Origin: Crossaster papposus
Lineage: Eukaryota; Echinodermata; Asteroidea; Velatida; Solasteridae
Assembly: GCA_037893245.1 (NCBI GenBank)
Contig: JBAIAA010000077.1
Location: 124,001-188,000, forward strand
Direction: 5' to 3'
Length of the DNA: 64,000 nt
The first letter of the stretch is position 1; the number at the start of each line of letters is the position of its first letter. The notes beneath the pieces were generated by a model. It worked only from the letters and a program-made list of their open reading frames with translations, did not search any database and was not told the DNA's origin. Both the position numbers and the translations under genes were made by a program. Shown piece by piece: positions 45,360-56,635 of the stretch.

Positions 45360-45684
45360 CTTATGCTCGCCAACGTTGGCGCCGACAGCAAACCGTCAAT
45401 AACTGGTGGTGATGAATCAGCGTGAACCAACACGCTGTTGTTTGCAGAGTGTCCAGCTAGGTCCCTGGCCTCCACCCAGAATCGAATGGAATCGCCGTCC
45501 ACTAGGGTCAGGTTGTAGCTCGTCCGTGTGTTTGTGCCTTCACTACTCCAGTAGTCCGAATCGTCTTTGCTCACTGTGGACCTGCCACTGCTGTGATCCA
45601 CTTCATATAAGACGCGGAATTCGGTCACCCCGAGGGCGTTAGGGATGGCTGCACGGCCACGCTGCCCAAAGTTTTGGTCGTAAT
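45360..45684 (-). CDS. Adhesion GPCR ectodomain exon
   Basis: 325 bases, acceptor CTCGTAG, donor AG/GTACTG, entry phase 1 and exit phase 2. It encodes DQNFGQRGRAAIPNALGVTE, FRVLYEVDHSSG, SYNLTLVDGDSIRFWVEARD and LAGHSANNSVLVHADSSPPV. The Tyr/Trp beta-strand pattern and the closing DSSPPVI are typical of tandem FN3/Ig-like modules in large invertebrate surface proteins. Confidence 0.85.
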
Positions 45685-46140
45685 CTACGAGAGAAAACAA
45701 ATGTAGAATACACACAATGTAGATAGTGTAGATTTTCTATTTTAACATGCGGTGCTTATATAGCGCTTTATCAAAACCTGCATTCAACTTTACAAACATA
45801 CATGTGTTGTAACTAATTATCAGACGATGAAAGAGAAAGGTTTTGAATATCATTATTTGTTGGAAATTTTCAAAATGAAACCAGGCTACATAGCAAAACT
45901 AATTATATTTCACATTGATAACACTCGCGAAAGTTGCAGTCTACACCTTAAAGCTGTTATACACACCTGCTGTATTGACTCATGCATCGATGAACAAAGC
46001 TGAACAGCAACTTTTTAGAATTGAAATTTGAGTTGGGTTTCTTTTAATAACAATTAAGTACCTCGGTAATTGTTTTTAATCGGGTATATACGATTTAAAG
46101 AGTAAATCCTGTTTGAGAACCAAAACTGCTATAAGCTCAC

Positions 46141-46434
46141 CGGATTCAATGGAACCACGATCATAGGTCCCTATGGAATTCAACCACCCTTGGCTGTAAT
46201 GCCGTTCATTGATAAAATACCCTGTCCAATCAAGCTGCACGAACGTGGACCCCCCGAAGGAGTTTAGATTGGTCAACCACACGTGGTCTGTTTCTGCCGA
46301 CGCTGAGGCCACCTGCAGAGAGAAATTACTCTGGATGGTAATGTCGTCTGGATCGTTGTCAAAGAACACGAAGCGTCTGCTCCGTCGGACATTACCGACA
46401 TTGTCGACAGCACTAAGAACGACAGAATAAACAC
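46141..46434 (-). CDS. Adhesion GPCR ectodomain exon
   Basis: 294 bases, phase 1-1, acceptor ATTACAG, donor CG/GTGAGC. It encodes VYSVVLSAVDNVGNVRRSRR, FVFFDNDPDDITIQ, then DHVWLTNLNSFGGSTFVQLD and WTGYFINERHYSQGW. YSVxLxAVDNVGN is the last strand of one Ig/FN3-like module, and the rest starts the next module. Confidence 0.87.
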
Positions 46435-46561
46435 CTGTAATGAAAGGAGAAAGAAGAAAAAACAAAACGATCTTTAAATTGGTTTCATTCCACGGTATCA
46501 TTCGGATTTTAGAGTTGGGCCACAGGAGGCAAAGTGTGCTCTCCCACAAAAACCACTTTTA

Positions 46562-47820
46562 GGTTAGGTTTAAAGTTGGAACATTAGAGAAAAGGATAAT
46601 TCTCGAACCACGTGTCTCGCCTGCTTTTGCAATTATCCTATTTTACAACTTGACCTCAAATGAATTTTGACCTCAGTACCTAAACTTTGACAGGACCATT
46701 GTATGAAGGTTTCACTTTAATTGCATTTAGACCTCAAGTTTTCAAATGAAACAAATTTTACAATTCCAGCCTGTTTTTCAATGTGACGTCAAATGACCTT
46801 TAACCTCAGTACTTGACCTTCGACATGACCATCATATAAAGGTTAAAATAATATACCCATCACCTAAGTTTGATTGGAATTGGACTTCAACTTTGCATAT
46901 TAGACCACTTTTTTGAAACTTTACCTAAAATGACACACACAGTGTACACCCCGACAGACGTACGGATGTACTACGTACAGAAAAAAGTGATTGCGTATAT
47001 AGTCTCTTTCTGAACTTCGTTCAGGTAAGACAGAAAAACTTAAATTGTGTAAAAGTCGCGCATGCATTGACCCTGAAGCTAGAGTGTAGTGTGTGTATCT
47101 ATCTTATTTTTGACCTATATGTGGGATAGCCCACCAGGGACTCAGTTATTATAGTATATACCATTATATATGACCTGCTCCAACGAAACCCGGACAAAGT
47201 TGACAATATTAGTTTTTTAGATTTTGCTTTTTTCAAATTCTCTAGGTTCTCAGCTAAACAATTAGTTCACATATCGTTTTAAGCAGCAACCGTTCTCAAA
47301 ATAAATTTAAAATAAAAGTTGCTTAAAAACTGATCTGACGAAGTTTAAAATCCGTGAATGCTGTATTCTCCAAGAAAGTAGTTTTCTTTTTTGAACCATC
47401 TTCTAATGGAAATTTCAAAAAGTGCGTCTCTGAGATGCATCTTTGGACTTCTTTTTTTGGATTTCATTAAAATGACACCATGCTGGAAGGACTAATTTCA
47501 CAGGGAGTTTAGAGTCGTTAATATCTTTCCATCAAGTACGGACTTAAACAAATTATTTGGTTGTTAAATTTGTGGATAGTTGCAAAAGTTATGCTATCCC
47601 TTTAAGATGATCAATATAAGAAACTTCATTTGAAATATTTCTTCACACAAATAAAACGTCAAATTATCGGTACTTTTTTTTTTTTTGCCTTTTATCTTAC
47701 ATGTTTAATTAATGTCTGTAGAGAGAGAGGCACATATATTTTTTACAAATTGAAGTGAGAGAAGATATTAGCAAATTTTGATATAATTCATTCATGAAGC
47801 TATACTAACCCAAACCAAAC
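46562..47820. other. Receptor intron, no exon seen
   Basis: Holds direct copies of the type CTCAAATGA(A/C)(C)TTTGACCTCAGTAC (about 46664 and 46787) and a diverged relative of the 29445-29960 element at about 47160-47605. Confidence 0.45.
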
Positions 47821-47824
47821 TTAC

Positions 47825-48008
47825 CAGGATAAGGTAGACGGACAGTTTGACCGGATCCTGAAATTCCGGAATAAACGGCGGAACTGTTCATAATTTCTGT
47901 CAGCTCGTTGCCATGGCTACCTGCCGACAGAGATCGCACTTGGAGGTCGTATTCTTTTATGCCAGCGAGATCATCTGCCCAGTCTTGCCAAGAGATGGTA
48001 ATTATTTC
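47825..48008 (-). CDS. Adhesion GPCR ectodomain exon
   Basis: 184 bases, acceptor ATTTACAG, donor CTG/GTAAGT, phase 0 to 1. It encodes EIITISWQDWADDLAGIKEY, DLQVRSLSAGSHGNELTEIM and SGQTVRLPYPG. ISWxDWxDxxxGIxxY is a common first half of the FN3-like module repeated in this receptor. Confidence 0.87.
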
Positions 48009-48604
48009 CTGTAAATAGTTAATGATCACAGAGTATACAGGAATGCCAATAATAAACAACAAGCCCATCGCTTTTTAGTTATTAACCCTAGCTTCTAGAT
48101 CCTATTTGTACTTACACATAACCTGAATTCTCCAAAATCCTGCTATTCCAAAGTGATTAAACACCATGTAACCTGAATCCTGCCAATTCACCATTTACAT
48201 GTATTATCCATGACCACTGCCTGAATCCTGCAAAATCCTGCATTGGGTTTACCATTGAGCTATAAAGCAGCCAAACATGGAACAAACAGCTCTAAAACAA
48301 GGGTATGCACACACAGTTTTCATATCCTTGACACATAACTTACACCTTGACTGAAGCTGTATGGAGAATGTGCATTGAGCATAAGCAGTGTGAAAGTACC
48401 AATTAACAAATAACTTCAATTCTCGATAATCCGTAATAAGTGACTCGTTATACAACTGTCAGTTGGTGAAAATAGGCCTATACGATAAGTCAGTCAAAAT
48501 CATATTCAATAAACAGAGTGCCGGGACTATCTTCTATTAACTTAGTGTTGTATACGTAACGTACATTTATCACCGACTAAGATACAGAAACAAAACCTAA
48601 TTAC

Positions 48605-48821
48605 TTGTGTGGTGACATCGTCTTGTATATCCAGCATAGTCATCTGGCATCCGTTGCCAGTGCCCTTGCCAACATCAACGCAGTGGCAAGGGCCATCAAA
48701 GTCAAAGGTGAAAGTTGAGAAGTTGGAAGATGTCGCGCCATTGTAGTAGCGTGTGGTGACGCTGTCTTGATGATCCCCGTCATAAAGTTTCATGTAGCCG
48801 CCACTTGTTGAGTGGTAAAGT
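48605..48821 (-). CDS. Adhesion GPCR ectodomain exon
   Basis: 217 bases, acceptor TTTACCAG, donor CAA/GTAATT, phase 2 to 0. It encodes LYHSTSGGYMKLYDGDHQDS, VTTRYYNGATSSNFSTFTFD and FDGPCHCVDVGKGTGNGC. A Cys-x-Cys pair and Ser/Thr-rich strands follow the CETTFDLD motif of the upstream exon. Part of an unnamed Cys-containing module. Confidence 0.85.
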
Positions 48822-48892
48822 CTGGTAAAGAAACGTTGTGAATTCGGATTTAATAAATTGTAGTTAATAATTAGTGAATAACAGTGTGAGAA

Positions 48893-49021
48893 CCCGGTCT
48901 TCACTGCGTGATAACGACCGGGTTGGGGGACGACCGCTGTTAATGGACCGAGCCGAAGGCGATCGAGGTCCATTAGCAGCGGTCTCCACCCAACCTGGTC
49001 TTTATCACGCAGTGAAGACCA
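48893..49021. mobile_element. Fold-back repeat around GGTCTTCACTGCGTGATAAC
   Basis: GGTCTTCACTGCGTGATAAC and ACCGCTGTTAATGGACC on the left pair with GGTCCATTAGCAGCGGT and TTATCACGCAGTGAAGACC on the right, with a GCCGAAGGCGATCGAG tip. Confidence 0.85.
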
Positions 49022-49023
49022 GC

Positions 49024-49267
49024 TGGGGCCAATTTCATAGAGCTGCTTAAGCACAAAATGTTGCTTAAGCACAAACACTCTTGCTTGGTAAATCAAGTTA
49101 GGAGCCAAAATTCCATGCGATTGTTATGCTAAGCTAGCAACAGCTAAGTACCAATCACAAACATTATTCATCACATGAGGTTGTGGCTGGTAAGCTTGTT
49201 TTACTAAGCAAAAATGTTTTGTGCTTAAGCATTTGTTCTGCTTAAGCAGCTCTATGAAATTGCCCCC
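49024..49267. mobile_element. MITE with GGGGCCAATTTCATAGAGCT ends
   Basis: GGGGCCAATTTCATAGAGCT and GCTTAAGCACAAAA at the left; TTTTGTGCTTAAGCATTTG and AGCTCTATGAAATTGCCCCC at the right. I associate this end sequence with abundant MITEs of echinoderm-type genomes; that link is from memory. Confidence 0.85.
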
Positions 49268-49287
49268 AGGTTCTCACTGTTATTCCT

Positions 49288-49534
49288 ATTAACCATGCAG
49301 TTCGCACTGAAGGATTATATACACGCAAAGTTATCCCCAGATTCAAAACGGATGGCACATAAACAGGTCTCGAGCAAGAACGGAAATGTCTGTCAGCAGC
49401 CAGCAAGGCCAGAAATGCGTGGGTGTGCTTCCCGGTACCATCGACCTGAACCCGCCTCGGATCAAGTTTCGTTAAAAATAATCCCGCACCTCGGCTCCGT
49501 GATGTTAAAATTATCCCGGCGCGAACTGGTTAAT
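49288..49534. mobile_element. MITE with ATTAACC...CGGCGCGAACTGGTTAAT, copy 2
   Basis: Same family as 18166-18367: shared GAACCCGCCTCGGATC, TAAAAATAATCCCGC and CCCGGCGCGAACTGGTTAAT. Confidence 0.75.
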
Positions 49535-50104
49535 ACATATCTTTTCAACCCTAACAGTCTTGAATCTTTCAAAATCAATAAGATTTTGCCCACACCCTAG
49601 GAAGTTAGGCTAATTAAATAAATAGTTAAAATGTTCAAAATTTTGGGGACTTTTTTCCGAAAGTTTTTGTGGACTTTTGCGTTCATGTTCATGGCCAATT
49701 TTTGTAGCTTATGCACAGTACCCCATCTCTTCAATATGTGTTGATATTGTAACTCATACTTGGAGACCAGACTAGCTGACCCCTGAACTATCCCATAGCA
49801 TAGCAACGCAATACTCTGTGACACATTTGCGTACAAGTTTGAAAAATGCCGATAAAATTGCTCTACGCATACATAAGAGCGCGCAGTATCAAGATTAGAC
49901 GCATATTTGAAACAAGTTACCGTATGACTGTTGTATTATTTGGCCAATCATTGGCTTGCATGATACTTGATCAATGCTGGTTCAGAGGCCATGTATTCGC
50001 TTGATTATGAAGCTATAGTCTTTATATCACATTTTAATACACCTCCACGTGATCGAGTCTCGAACAATCAGAATCTATCAACTCTCCAAGATATTTATTA
50101 ATAG
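49535..50104. other. Receptor intron, no exon seen
   Basis: AT-rich sequence with no supported feature. Confidence 0.4.
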
Positions 50105-51796
50105 TGTAGCGAAACATTGGACTTAGTACCAGTCTAGGGTACTAGTGCCCGGGTTGGTGATCTCCGTGCTGCTTATACCGCTAGTGCACGCGCGCTGCCC
50201 GTAAGTATAAAAGGGCGCGTCGGTCGCGCATTTGGGAGATGCCACGAGTTAGTTCTCGACGTAGTCTGGCTGACCGGTAGTTGTCGAATAACTTCGGTGG
50301 TCAGAGACATCTGTCAGAGCGCTAAGTGATGTTGCTATAGCTACCGCTAGCACGTCGGACCCACCGGGCGGGCTACCTTTACAGTATAATTCAGTAAGTA
50401 AACCGACCTGTGAACAACAGGTTATATAAGCAGCCAAAATTGTATAGATGTTTTAGTGAGATTGAACACCAGTAAAACATGATGGACGCCTATCTAGGTC
50501 TCGCCTGTTAAGACGTAGACATTAAACGCCATTGTTAATGCTACCTAAAGGCTGGCTCACACTATGACGAATAGGGGGGTACGGCAAGCTACGGTAAGCT
50601 GCGAATTTCAATTTTGAATTTGCCGCCACTCATCGTGTGTTGCCGTCAGTTGTCGCTGACAAATCCGCTAGCGACCGCAGACGACCGAAATCATCAGTCG
50701 CGTCCGTCGGCAAATTTTCAGCTTGTTGGAAATTTTGTGGCGGCAACAAAATTCGTTGTGATTCCGTTCAGATTTCGTTAGAGACCGCAACCCTCATTTC
50801 CTTGACGTTTCCATGCCGTGCGATTCCGTCTCTAGTCGTTTTAAGGTCGTCACAATTTCGTTGGTAGTCGTTGTCAACGACCATTGACGGCAAAACAACG
50901 GCAAGTGACGTCACATCTCGAACCCTGACGACACATTGCGGCAAGTAACGAAATTGTAACGACCTTGGTGCGACGATGGATTGCGAATTTTGGCCGGAGG
51001 GTGACGGGTGATGACTGTTGATGGCGGGTCGTTTGCGAGTACCTGCGGCATTGCAACGGTGGCCTGCGATGGGTTACGGTTTTGCAACGATGGTCCACGA
51101 TTTTAAACTTTTAGTGCGATTTTTCACGTTGTGTGACGCCAGAACGTTGTGAAGAGTGGGAACGCCAAACTCGACTATTTATACGACCCGCACACACACA
51201 CGCACATACAGCTACACCCAACACGCTATAGAGTGTGGGGCTTTGATATCGACCGCAACCCACCGTCAGCCACCGTTCCTTGCCGCCAGCCAATCCGCTG
51301 CTAGCCGTCTGACCTCGTTCCTTGTTGCCGGGCTCCGTCGAGACATCGTCACTCGCCGCCCAGACAACGTCCGAGTTTGGTCGCTAGCCTCCGTTCCCTG
51401 CCGCAGCCATTCGTCCCTTGCCGTCGTGTTGTCGCTGGAGGTCGTTCCCAACCGTCAGCGAATCTTGGTTTTCCCCTTTTGCCGTCGCTTTGCCGCCAAC
51501 ATTTTTTGATTTTCACGTTCGTCGCCTTTCGTTGGGTCTTTGCCGCTACTATGTGAGCCAGCCTTAAGAGGGCTAAATCATTTGTGTCCTGTGAGTTATT
51601 GAGCCTAAAAGGGTGAGAGTGATCAAGTCCGAGGGTCTCTGGTCCACTGTGGTGCCTGGGGGTATACTTCCTATAAACATAGTGACATCCCAGGTTTTCC
51701 CGATAACCGCTCATCGGGAGGGCCTAATCCTAAAGCATTCGTCCGGAAGTATCTTCTGGCTAGAGGCAGGGACGGGGGAGTCGACAGACCGCTACA
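50105..51796 (+). mobile_element. Probable solo LTR split by a MITE
   Basis: Bounded by TGTAGCGAAAC (50105) and ACCGCTACA (51796), a 7-bp inverted end (TGTAGCG/CGCTACA). A TATA box (GTATAAAAGGGCG near 50205) lies inside, consistent with an LTR promoter. Outer flanks ATAG and GTAG differ by one base, a possible degraded 4-bp target duplication. Without the MITE the LTR would be about 670 bp. No internal retroelement genes adjoin it. Confidence 0.5.
50546..51567. mobile_element. 1-kb MITE nested in the solo LTR
   Basis: TAAAGGCTGGCTCACACTAT at the left and TATGTGAGCCAGCCTTAA at the right. The interior is full of GC-rich short repeats on both strands (TTGCCGTC, GACGGCAA, ACCGTTCCTTGCCG). No coding evidence; several chance open frames. 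Confidence 0.8.
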
Positions 51797-52012
51797 GTAG
51801 GATTTACTAGACGTGACAAAAAAGTTCCTTCTATTATTATTGTTAATTCTTTCTGGTAATAACACCATGGGTTTCTAAAAAGCGACATTGAGAAGAAGGT
51901 ACAGTTTTAAAGGTGGGAGGAAAACCCCAGAAGAATATTCTAGAAAAAAACCCATGAAATCAGACCGTGGGACTGAAAACCCATGAACTCAGGCAAGGAC
52001 TGAAAACCAATC

Positions 52013-52098
52013 CATATATTGGCTTAGACCGGATTCGAACCCGGGTCACAGCGGTAGAAGGCGAGGTAAGAACCGCTACGCCAACCTGACTCCCCACT
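52013..52098 (-). repeat. tRNA-like SINE head
   Basis: On minus: GTTGGCGTAGCGGTTCTTAC (A-box-like), CTCGCCTTCTACCGCTG, GGGTTCGAATCCGGT (B box). The head is tRNA-like but lacks a proper acceptor stem. Confidence 0.6.
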
Positions 52099-52167
52099 TG
52101 TAATAACTGAAATACCCAAGTTTGGCCAAGAAATGTCAGCACTGACAAAAAAAAGGTTTAAACCTAC

Positions 52168-52276
52168 ACATCTCCAGTGGCTGGTGTCCACACGTTGTAG
52201 TCCAGATCGAATGTCGTTTCACAGGATACCAGGTCTCTAGGACTAGTTTTATTAAAAGATGTACAATTCTGCCGGC
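52168..52276 (-). CDS. Adhesion GPCR ectodomain exon
   Basis: 109 bases, acceptor TTTAACAG, donor GT/GTAGGT, phase 1 to 2, matching both neighbours. It encodes RQNCTSFNKTSPRDLVSC, then ETTFDLDYNVWTPATGD. It holds two cysteines and two N-glycosylation-type sequons (NCT, NKT). Confidence 0.8.
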
Positions 52277-52620
52277 CTGTTAAAGATATTGTATTTATCT
52301 GTCCTCCTAGTGCATGGGGAAAAAAATGTCAATTTTGAAAAGGCTAATGAGAACAAAAATGTTGTTGGTTGGTGGGCATTCCCTGAAATGTAAATTATTT
52401 AGTACATGAAAGTAGGCCTACATGAAGGTTTTTATATTGCGCTTAAATATATATACTTATACAGACACATTTATTTTGACATTTATTTTGCTGTACTTGA
52501 ATAACCCAGTATTAAGTACTAACCCTAGATTAGACTGATCTAGTATTGTATGAATGGGTATCAGAAACTAAATGAAAACTGTTACAGAGTTGAGGAGGCA
52601 ATCTAGATGTTAAACCTTTA

Positions 52621-53213
52621 TACAGGGTGTCTCTAAAAAAAGTATACCCATTTTAAAATTGGTATTATTGCAAAAGTACTGAATATTTCAAAAAAAGACA
52701 AATGTCTGTGGAAAGGGTAGAATGTTCTCTGTCCAATGGTATATAAGGTTCATTATGTCATTGCCATGGATGACTGAAGAAACAAGACATTTATGAAATG
52801 TACAGAAATCAGCACTGTGGCAAGTTGGTTTTACTTGAGTGACGAAGCTCCGGCAGGTGTTTTTAAGGACAAATTCTTTTTCTGTTTGAACACCTTGGAA
52901 AAATTATGACAGGGTCCCTTTCCTGACAAATGCAAGGTGATGGTCACCATTCCTGTTAATGCATAGCTGGCATTTTGGTCTCATGTCATACTGCCTGACT
53001 TATCATCCCAACTTGTCACAGTGCTGATTTCAATACCTTTCATAACTGTCTTGTTAGTTCAGTCATCCATAGCAATGACACAATGAACCTTATACCATTG
53101 GACAGAGGGCATTCTACCCTTTCCACAGACATTTGCCTTTTTCTGAAATGTTCAGTAATTTTGCAATAATATGAATTTGAAAATGGGTATACTTTTTTTA
53201 GAGACACCCTGTA
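52621..53213. mobile_element. Mariner-type MITE with long terminal inverted repeats
   Basis: TACAGGGTGTCTCTAAAAAA at the left and TTTTTTAGAGACACCCTGTA at the right, with homology extending about 150 bases inward (GTCTGTGGAAAGGGTAGAAT against ATTCTACCCTTTCCACAGAC). Flanking TA duplication, as in Tc1/mariner. Confidence 0.85.
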
Positions 53214-54091
53214 GACTAAGGTAGTTAGGTGAACAACTCTTCTTTCACTGAGAGGTTGGGGATCTTCGGGGGACGCCCTGGATAATTCCACCACTGCTGT
53301 TTAGGATTTTCTCAAGTTCAGTAAGGAACACTTTTGCTGAGTTTCCCCATACAGCATCGCAATAGTCAAAATGTGGAAGTATCAGCGTTTTGTAAAGCAA
53401 ATTTAAAGTAAGCTGAGGAAGAACACTTCTGACCCTTCGGAGAATCCCAACACCCTCAAAAGTTTGTCTATATGAATTAAAGAGTTTGATCTATTAGTTT
53501 CAAAAGCCACGTGCACTTACAAATGATACTGACCTTCCAATCAATTGTTATTTATGTTTTAAATAACTAATCATGTTAAAGATGACGGGTCGTCATATTC
53601 AGTGGGAGAATGATGTTCGTATAGGCCTATAGTTTGAAAGTTGGGTGACTAGTTGCTAAAATACTGTAATTACAGTAGGGATGAGTCTGTACCACAGATG
53701 CTAAAGATTTCAATAGTTATGGTCAAAAGTGTAATCCTATGCCAGGTGGGTAAAGGTTTCCACTTCCAAAAGTCCATTGCAAACAAAGTATCATCAGGGG
53801 GCCAGACCCACCGGGTTTCCCCCCTTAGCCCGGGTTCCCCCCTTAGCCCGGGTGCCCGGGGGTTCGCCCCCCCCCCCCCCCCCACCCCAGGGCGCATAGG
53901 AGTTACGCCACTGGTTATGTTTTGTACACAAAGTGCAATAGGGGACCTTTGCCAATCAGGGACCATCGTCTTCTTCTGTTCAACGCCCCCTATTAAATGC
54001 AAAAACAAACTCAAAGTTTGCAAAACCATAATCGTCTCGCCTGTTAGAAGACTTTCAAAGGACATACATTCTTGGTAATTCATGCACTTAC
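53214..54091. other. Receptor intron, no exon seen
   Basis: Holds a C-rich stretch (CCCCCTTAGCCCGGG repeats and a poly-C run, 53818-53883). No supported exon. Confidence 0.4.
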
Positions 54092-54352
54092 GAATCACAA
54101 CGGCTGTAGCACGTGTCTCCGCAACAAGCTCAAAGCTACGGAGGTAGGGATACCAATCGGGACTAGGGTCTGGGAGACTCGTCACGTTAGACTGGGAATA
54201 AGCTATCCAGTTGACACTCAAGCTCAACATGTCTCGTACGTTGGTGTAGACAGTGCATGTGTGGCCCTGGATAGCAGGAGATTCAAGAATGCTAGTCCCA
54301 CTGATCAGAGTGGCAGAGTACTCGGACAGGACCGGTGCTTGACTGCTACTAA
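54092..54352 (-). CDS. Adhesion GPCR ectodomain exon
   Basis: 261 bases, phase 1-1, acceptor TTTCCAG, donor TTC/GTAAGT. It encodes SSSQAPVLSEYSATLISGT, GHTCTVYTNVRDMLSLSVNW and LRSFELVAETRATAVVIR. The start of the FN3-like module series; the strand pattern (SLSVNWxAYSxS...YLRSFELVAET) resembles an FN3 fold. Follows the EGF-like exon in phase. Confidence 0.85.
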
Positions 54353-55311
54353 CTGGAAACAAAGAAGAAGTCACAAATCAGTTTACCAATAATGGGTACT
54401 AAAACAAGACGATGATGTAAAACAGCAACAATGACACAACAGCAGTTATACACCAGCTTCTACCTATCCTGTGGCCAGGAGTTGGTTCCAAACTAGTTCA
54501 ATGAGATTCACCTTTAGTACCGGTACCTTTTATTCCTGATTTCCTGATTTTTTTCTGATCTAGGTACGGTTTGCTACATACGTGGAAAATGAAGGATTCC
54601 TGGTCATGTGGCCAAGTTGTAAAATTTTGTTTCAAGAGGTACACAGTGGTAACATTTATCTTACACATCTAGTCTAACACTATAATCTTTTGGGTTTCTG
54701 AGAACATTTCATTCTATGTCATTGAAGTTAGTTTGAAAATGAATGTTATATGCTAGATCACATGATCATACTTTTATTGAAAGGCAAACATCTGCCATGT
54801 CCCGTTTTGGCGGGTGTACATGTAACTCAAGGCTCCGATTTAGGTCCAGCAAGTAAAATCATGCCAGGTCTTGATATGCAGATAATACAACCCTCATTCA
54901 GTAGATTCTATCTCCAGCATTGAGAAAGTAAGTGAATTGAGCAAAGATCTGGCTCGCATTTCTTTAACTGGCTCGTAGCTGGCAATTTTATTTTAGTGCA
55001 CCCAAAACAAAGTTATGATTGTTTCCTGTAAACAAGACCGAGTTCAACGACTCTATCCTCGATCAGGTGCACTTCATGGACGCACCCATCCAAGAGGTAA
55101 GTCAAGGTAACCTACTTGGAGTAACCTTCACGTTATCCTGGGTCCATCATGTCACTGAAAGAGCCAATCCTATCTCTAGGCTACAGGGGATATGCTCTCC
55201 CTGCTTCGGAGGTTTTTATATCCATATTGTATTGCCAAAGTTATAAAGCCTGTGTGAAAAGCATCTTCTCCTCTTCCCCTTTCCCTTCCTCTCCTCTCCC
55301 CAAACTCCATG

Positions 55312-55375
55312 TTCCTATCAGGGTTCGAACCCACGCACCATTATGTCGAACACCGTAACCACTAGGCCATGGCAT
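55312..55375 (-). repeat. tRNA-like SINE head
   Basis: On minus: ATGGCCTAGTGGTTACGGTG (A-box type), then TGCGTGGGTTCGAACCCTGA (B box with GGTTCGAACCC). Confidence 0.55.
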
Positions 55376-55433
55376 TCTTCTTTGATATTTATACTTTATA
55401 TACGAGTTGAAAAACATAATACTACAAACTCAC

Positions 55434-55538
55434 TTGTCCTGCAGTCAGTACCCGAGAATCCATTGCTGCATGTGAATTGGCCATTCATACAGTTTCCTGG
55501 GAAGCAGGCATTGCTACCAATTCTCCATGAACATTGCT
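55434..55538 (-). CDS. Adhesion GPCR exon: EGF-like domain
   Basis: 105 bases with acceptor GCCAG (or two bases later at AGAG) and donor CAA/GTGAGT. It encodes QCSWRIGSNACFPGNCMNGQ, then FTCSNGFSGTDC. Six cysteines in EGF spacing and the closing GFSGxxC identify the domain. The usual EGF phase 1-1 fits if the first acceptor is used; phase 0 entry is the alternative that would join the micro-exon at 56636. Confidence 0.85.
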
Positions 55539-55759
55539 CTGGCAAAAAAAGAGTGTCCAGTTTATTTTGCACAGATTGAGCTAGTTATGTATATAAAGCG
55601 ATGTATTAATGTCTTCAATTGACAATGACTTTCAAAATAAAACACAACACAACGTGGAAGCGCTGTTCTCATATTTAAGTTATCTTTTCGTGAAAGCAAA
55701 AAGCAGCAGTGGCAGTCGATGGGTGAAGAGGATACTGATGAGGTTGAGAATGATGTGAG

Positions 55760-56395
55760 TTTGAGATGATGATGACAAGAATTAGGTTGAGGTTAAGAAT
55801 AAGGATAACGATGATAAGGGTTCGGTTTTGGTTACAGATAATAATGACGATGATGATGATAAGGGTTCGGTTTAGGTTAAAGATAATAATGATGATAATG
55901 ATGATAATTAGGTTTCAGTTTAGGTTGATGATAAGAATTAGGTTTAGGTTGATGATAAGGATGATGATAATGATTAGTTTGAGAATATGGATGATGATTA
56001 AGATTGGGTTTAGGTTGAGAATAGGAATGGTGATAAGGATTAAGTTTAGGTTGAGGTTGAGGATAAGGATGGTGATGGTGATAAGGATTAGGTTTAGGTC
56101 AAGAAAAAGGATGGTGATAAAGATTAGGTTTAGGTCGAGAATAAGGATGGTGATAAGGATTAGGTTTAGGTCGAGAATAGGGATGGCGATAAGGATTAGG
56201 TTTAGGTTGAGAATAAGGATGGTGATAAGGATTAGGTTGAGGTTGAGGTTGAGAATAAGGATGTTGAAAAAGATTAGGTTCAGGTTGAGAATAAGGATGG
56301 CGATAAGGATTAGGTCGAGAATAAGGATAATGATAAATAAGGTTTAGGCTTAGGTCGAGAATAAGGATGATGATGATAATGATTAGTTTTCGGTC
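55760..56395. repeat. 36-bp minisatellite
   Basis: Copies of GATGGTGATAAGGATTAGGT, TTAGGTCGAGAATAAG (36 bases) with decaying copies toward both ends. The unit length produces a false Arg/Ile-rich open frame. Confidence 0.9.
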
Positions 56396-56635
56396 GGGAA
56401 TTAGGAAAAGAAAATATCTGTATGGTGGTTAGAGGATTGTATCAATTCTCCCCCTTGCCCCAGATTGTTGTTATTCATTGACATCTTCATTTGTTTCCAC
56501 CTGATAACTTTTTTCCAACCTGCAGACAATACAAACTTTACAAAGTGCGGCAATTACCGGCTAGTTGTATAACAAATTGTAGAAACTTGTATAAAAGTTG
56601 ATGGTGCCTCAAGTAAAATTAATGGTTGTACTCAC

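Noticed and set aside
51111-51714. Several overlapping open frames of 60-121 codons
   Set aside because: They lie inside a 1-kb MITE with inverted ends; sequence on both strands is built from short repeats.
53670-54091. Extension of the ectodomain frame downstream of the donor at 54091
   Set aside because: The frame stays open into Gly/Pro-rich low-complexity sequence, but a good GTAAGT donor and phase match with the exon at 52276 favour splicing.
55766-56347. 193-codon Arg/Ile/Met-rich open frame
   Set aside because: Comes from the 36-bp minisatellite; composition is that of a repeat translation.
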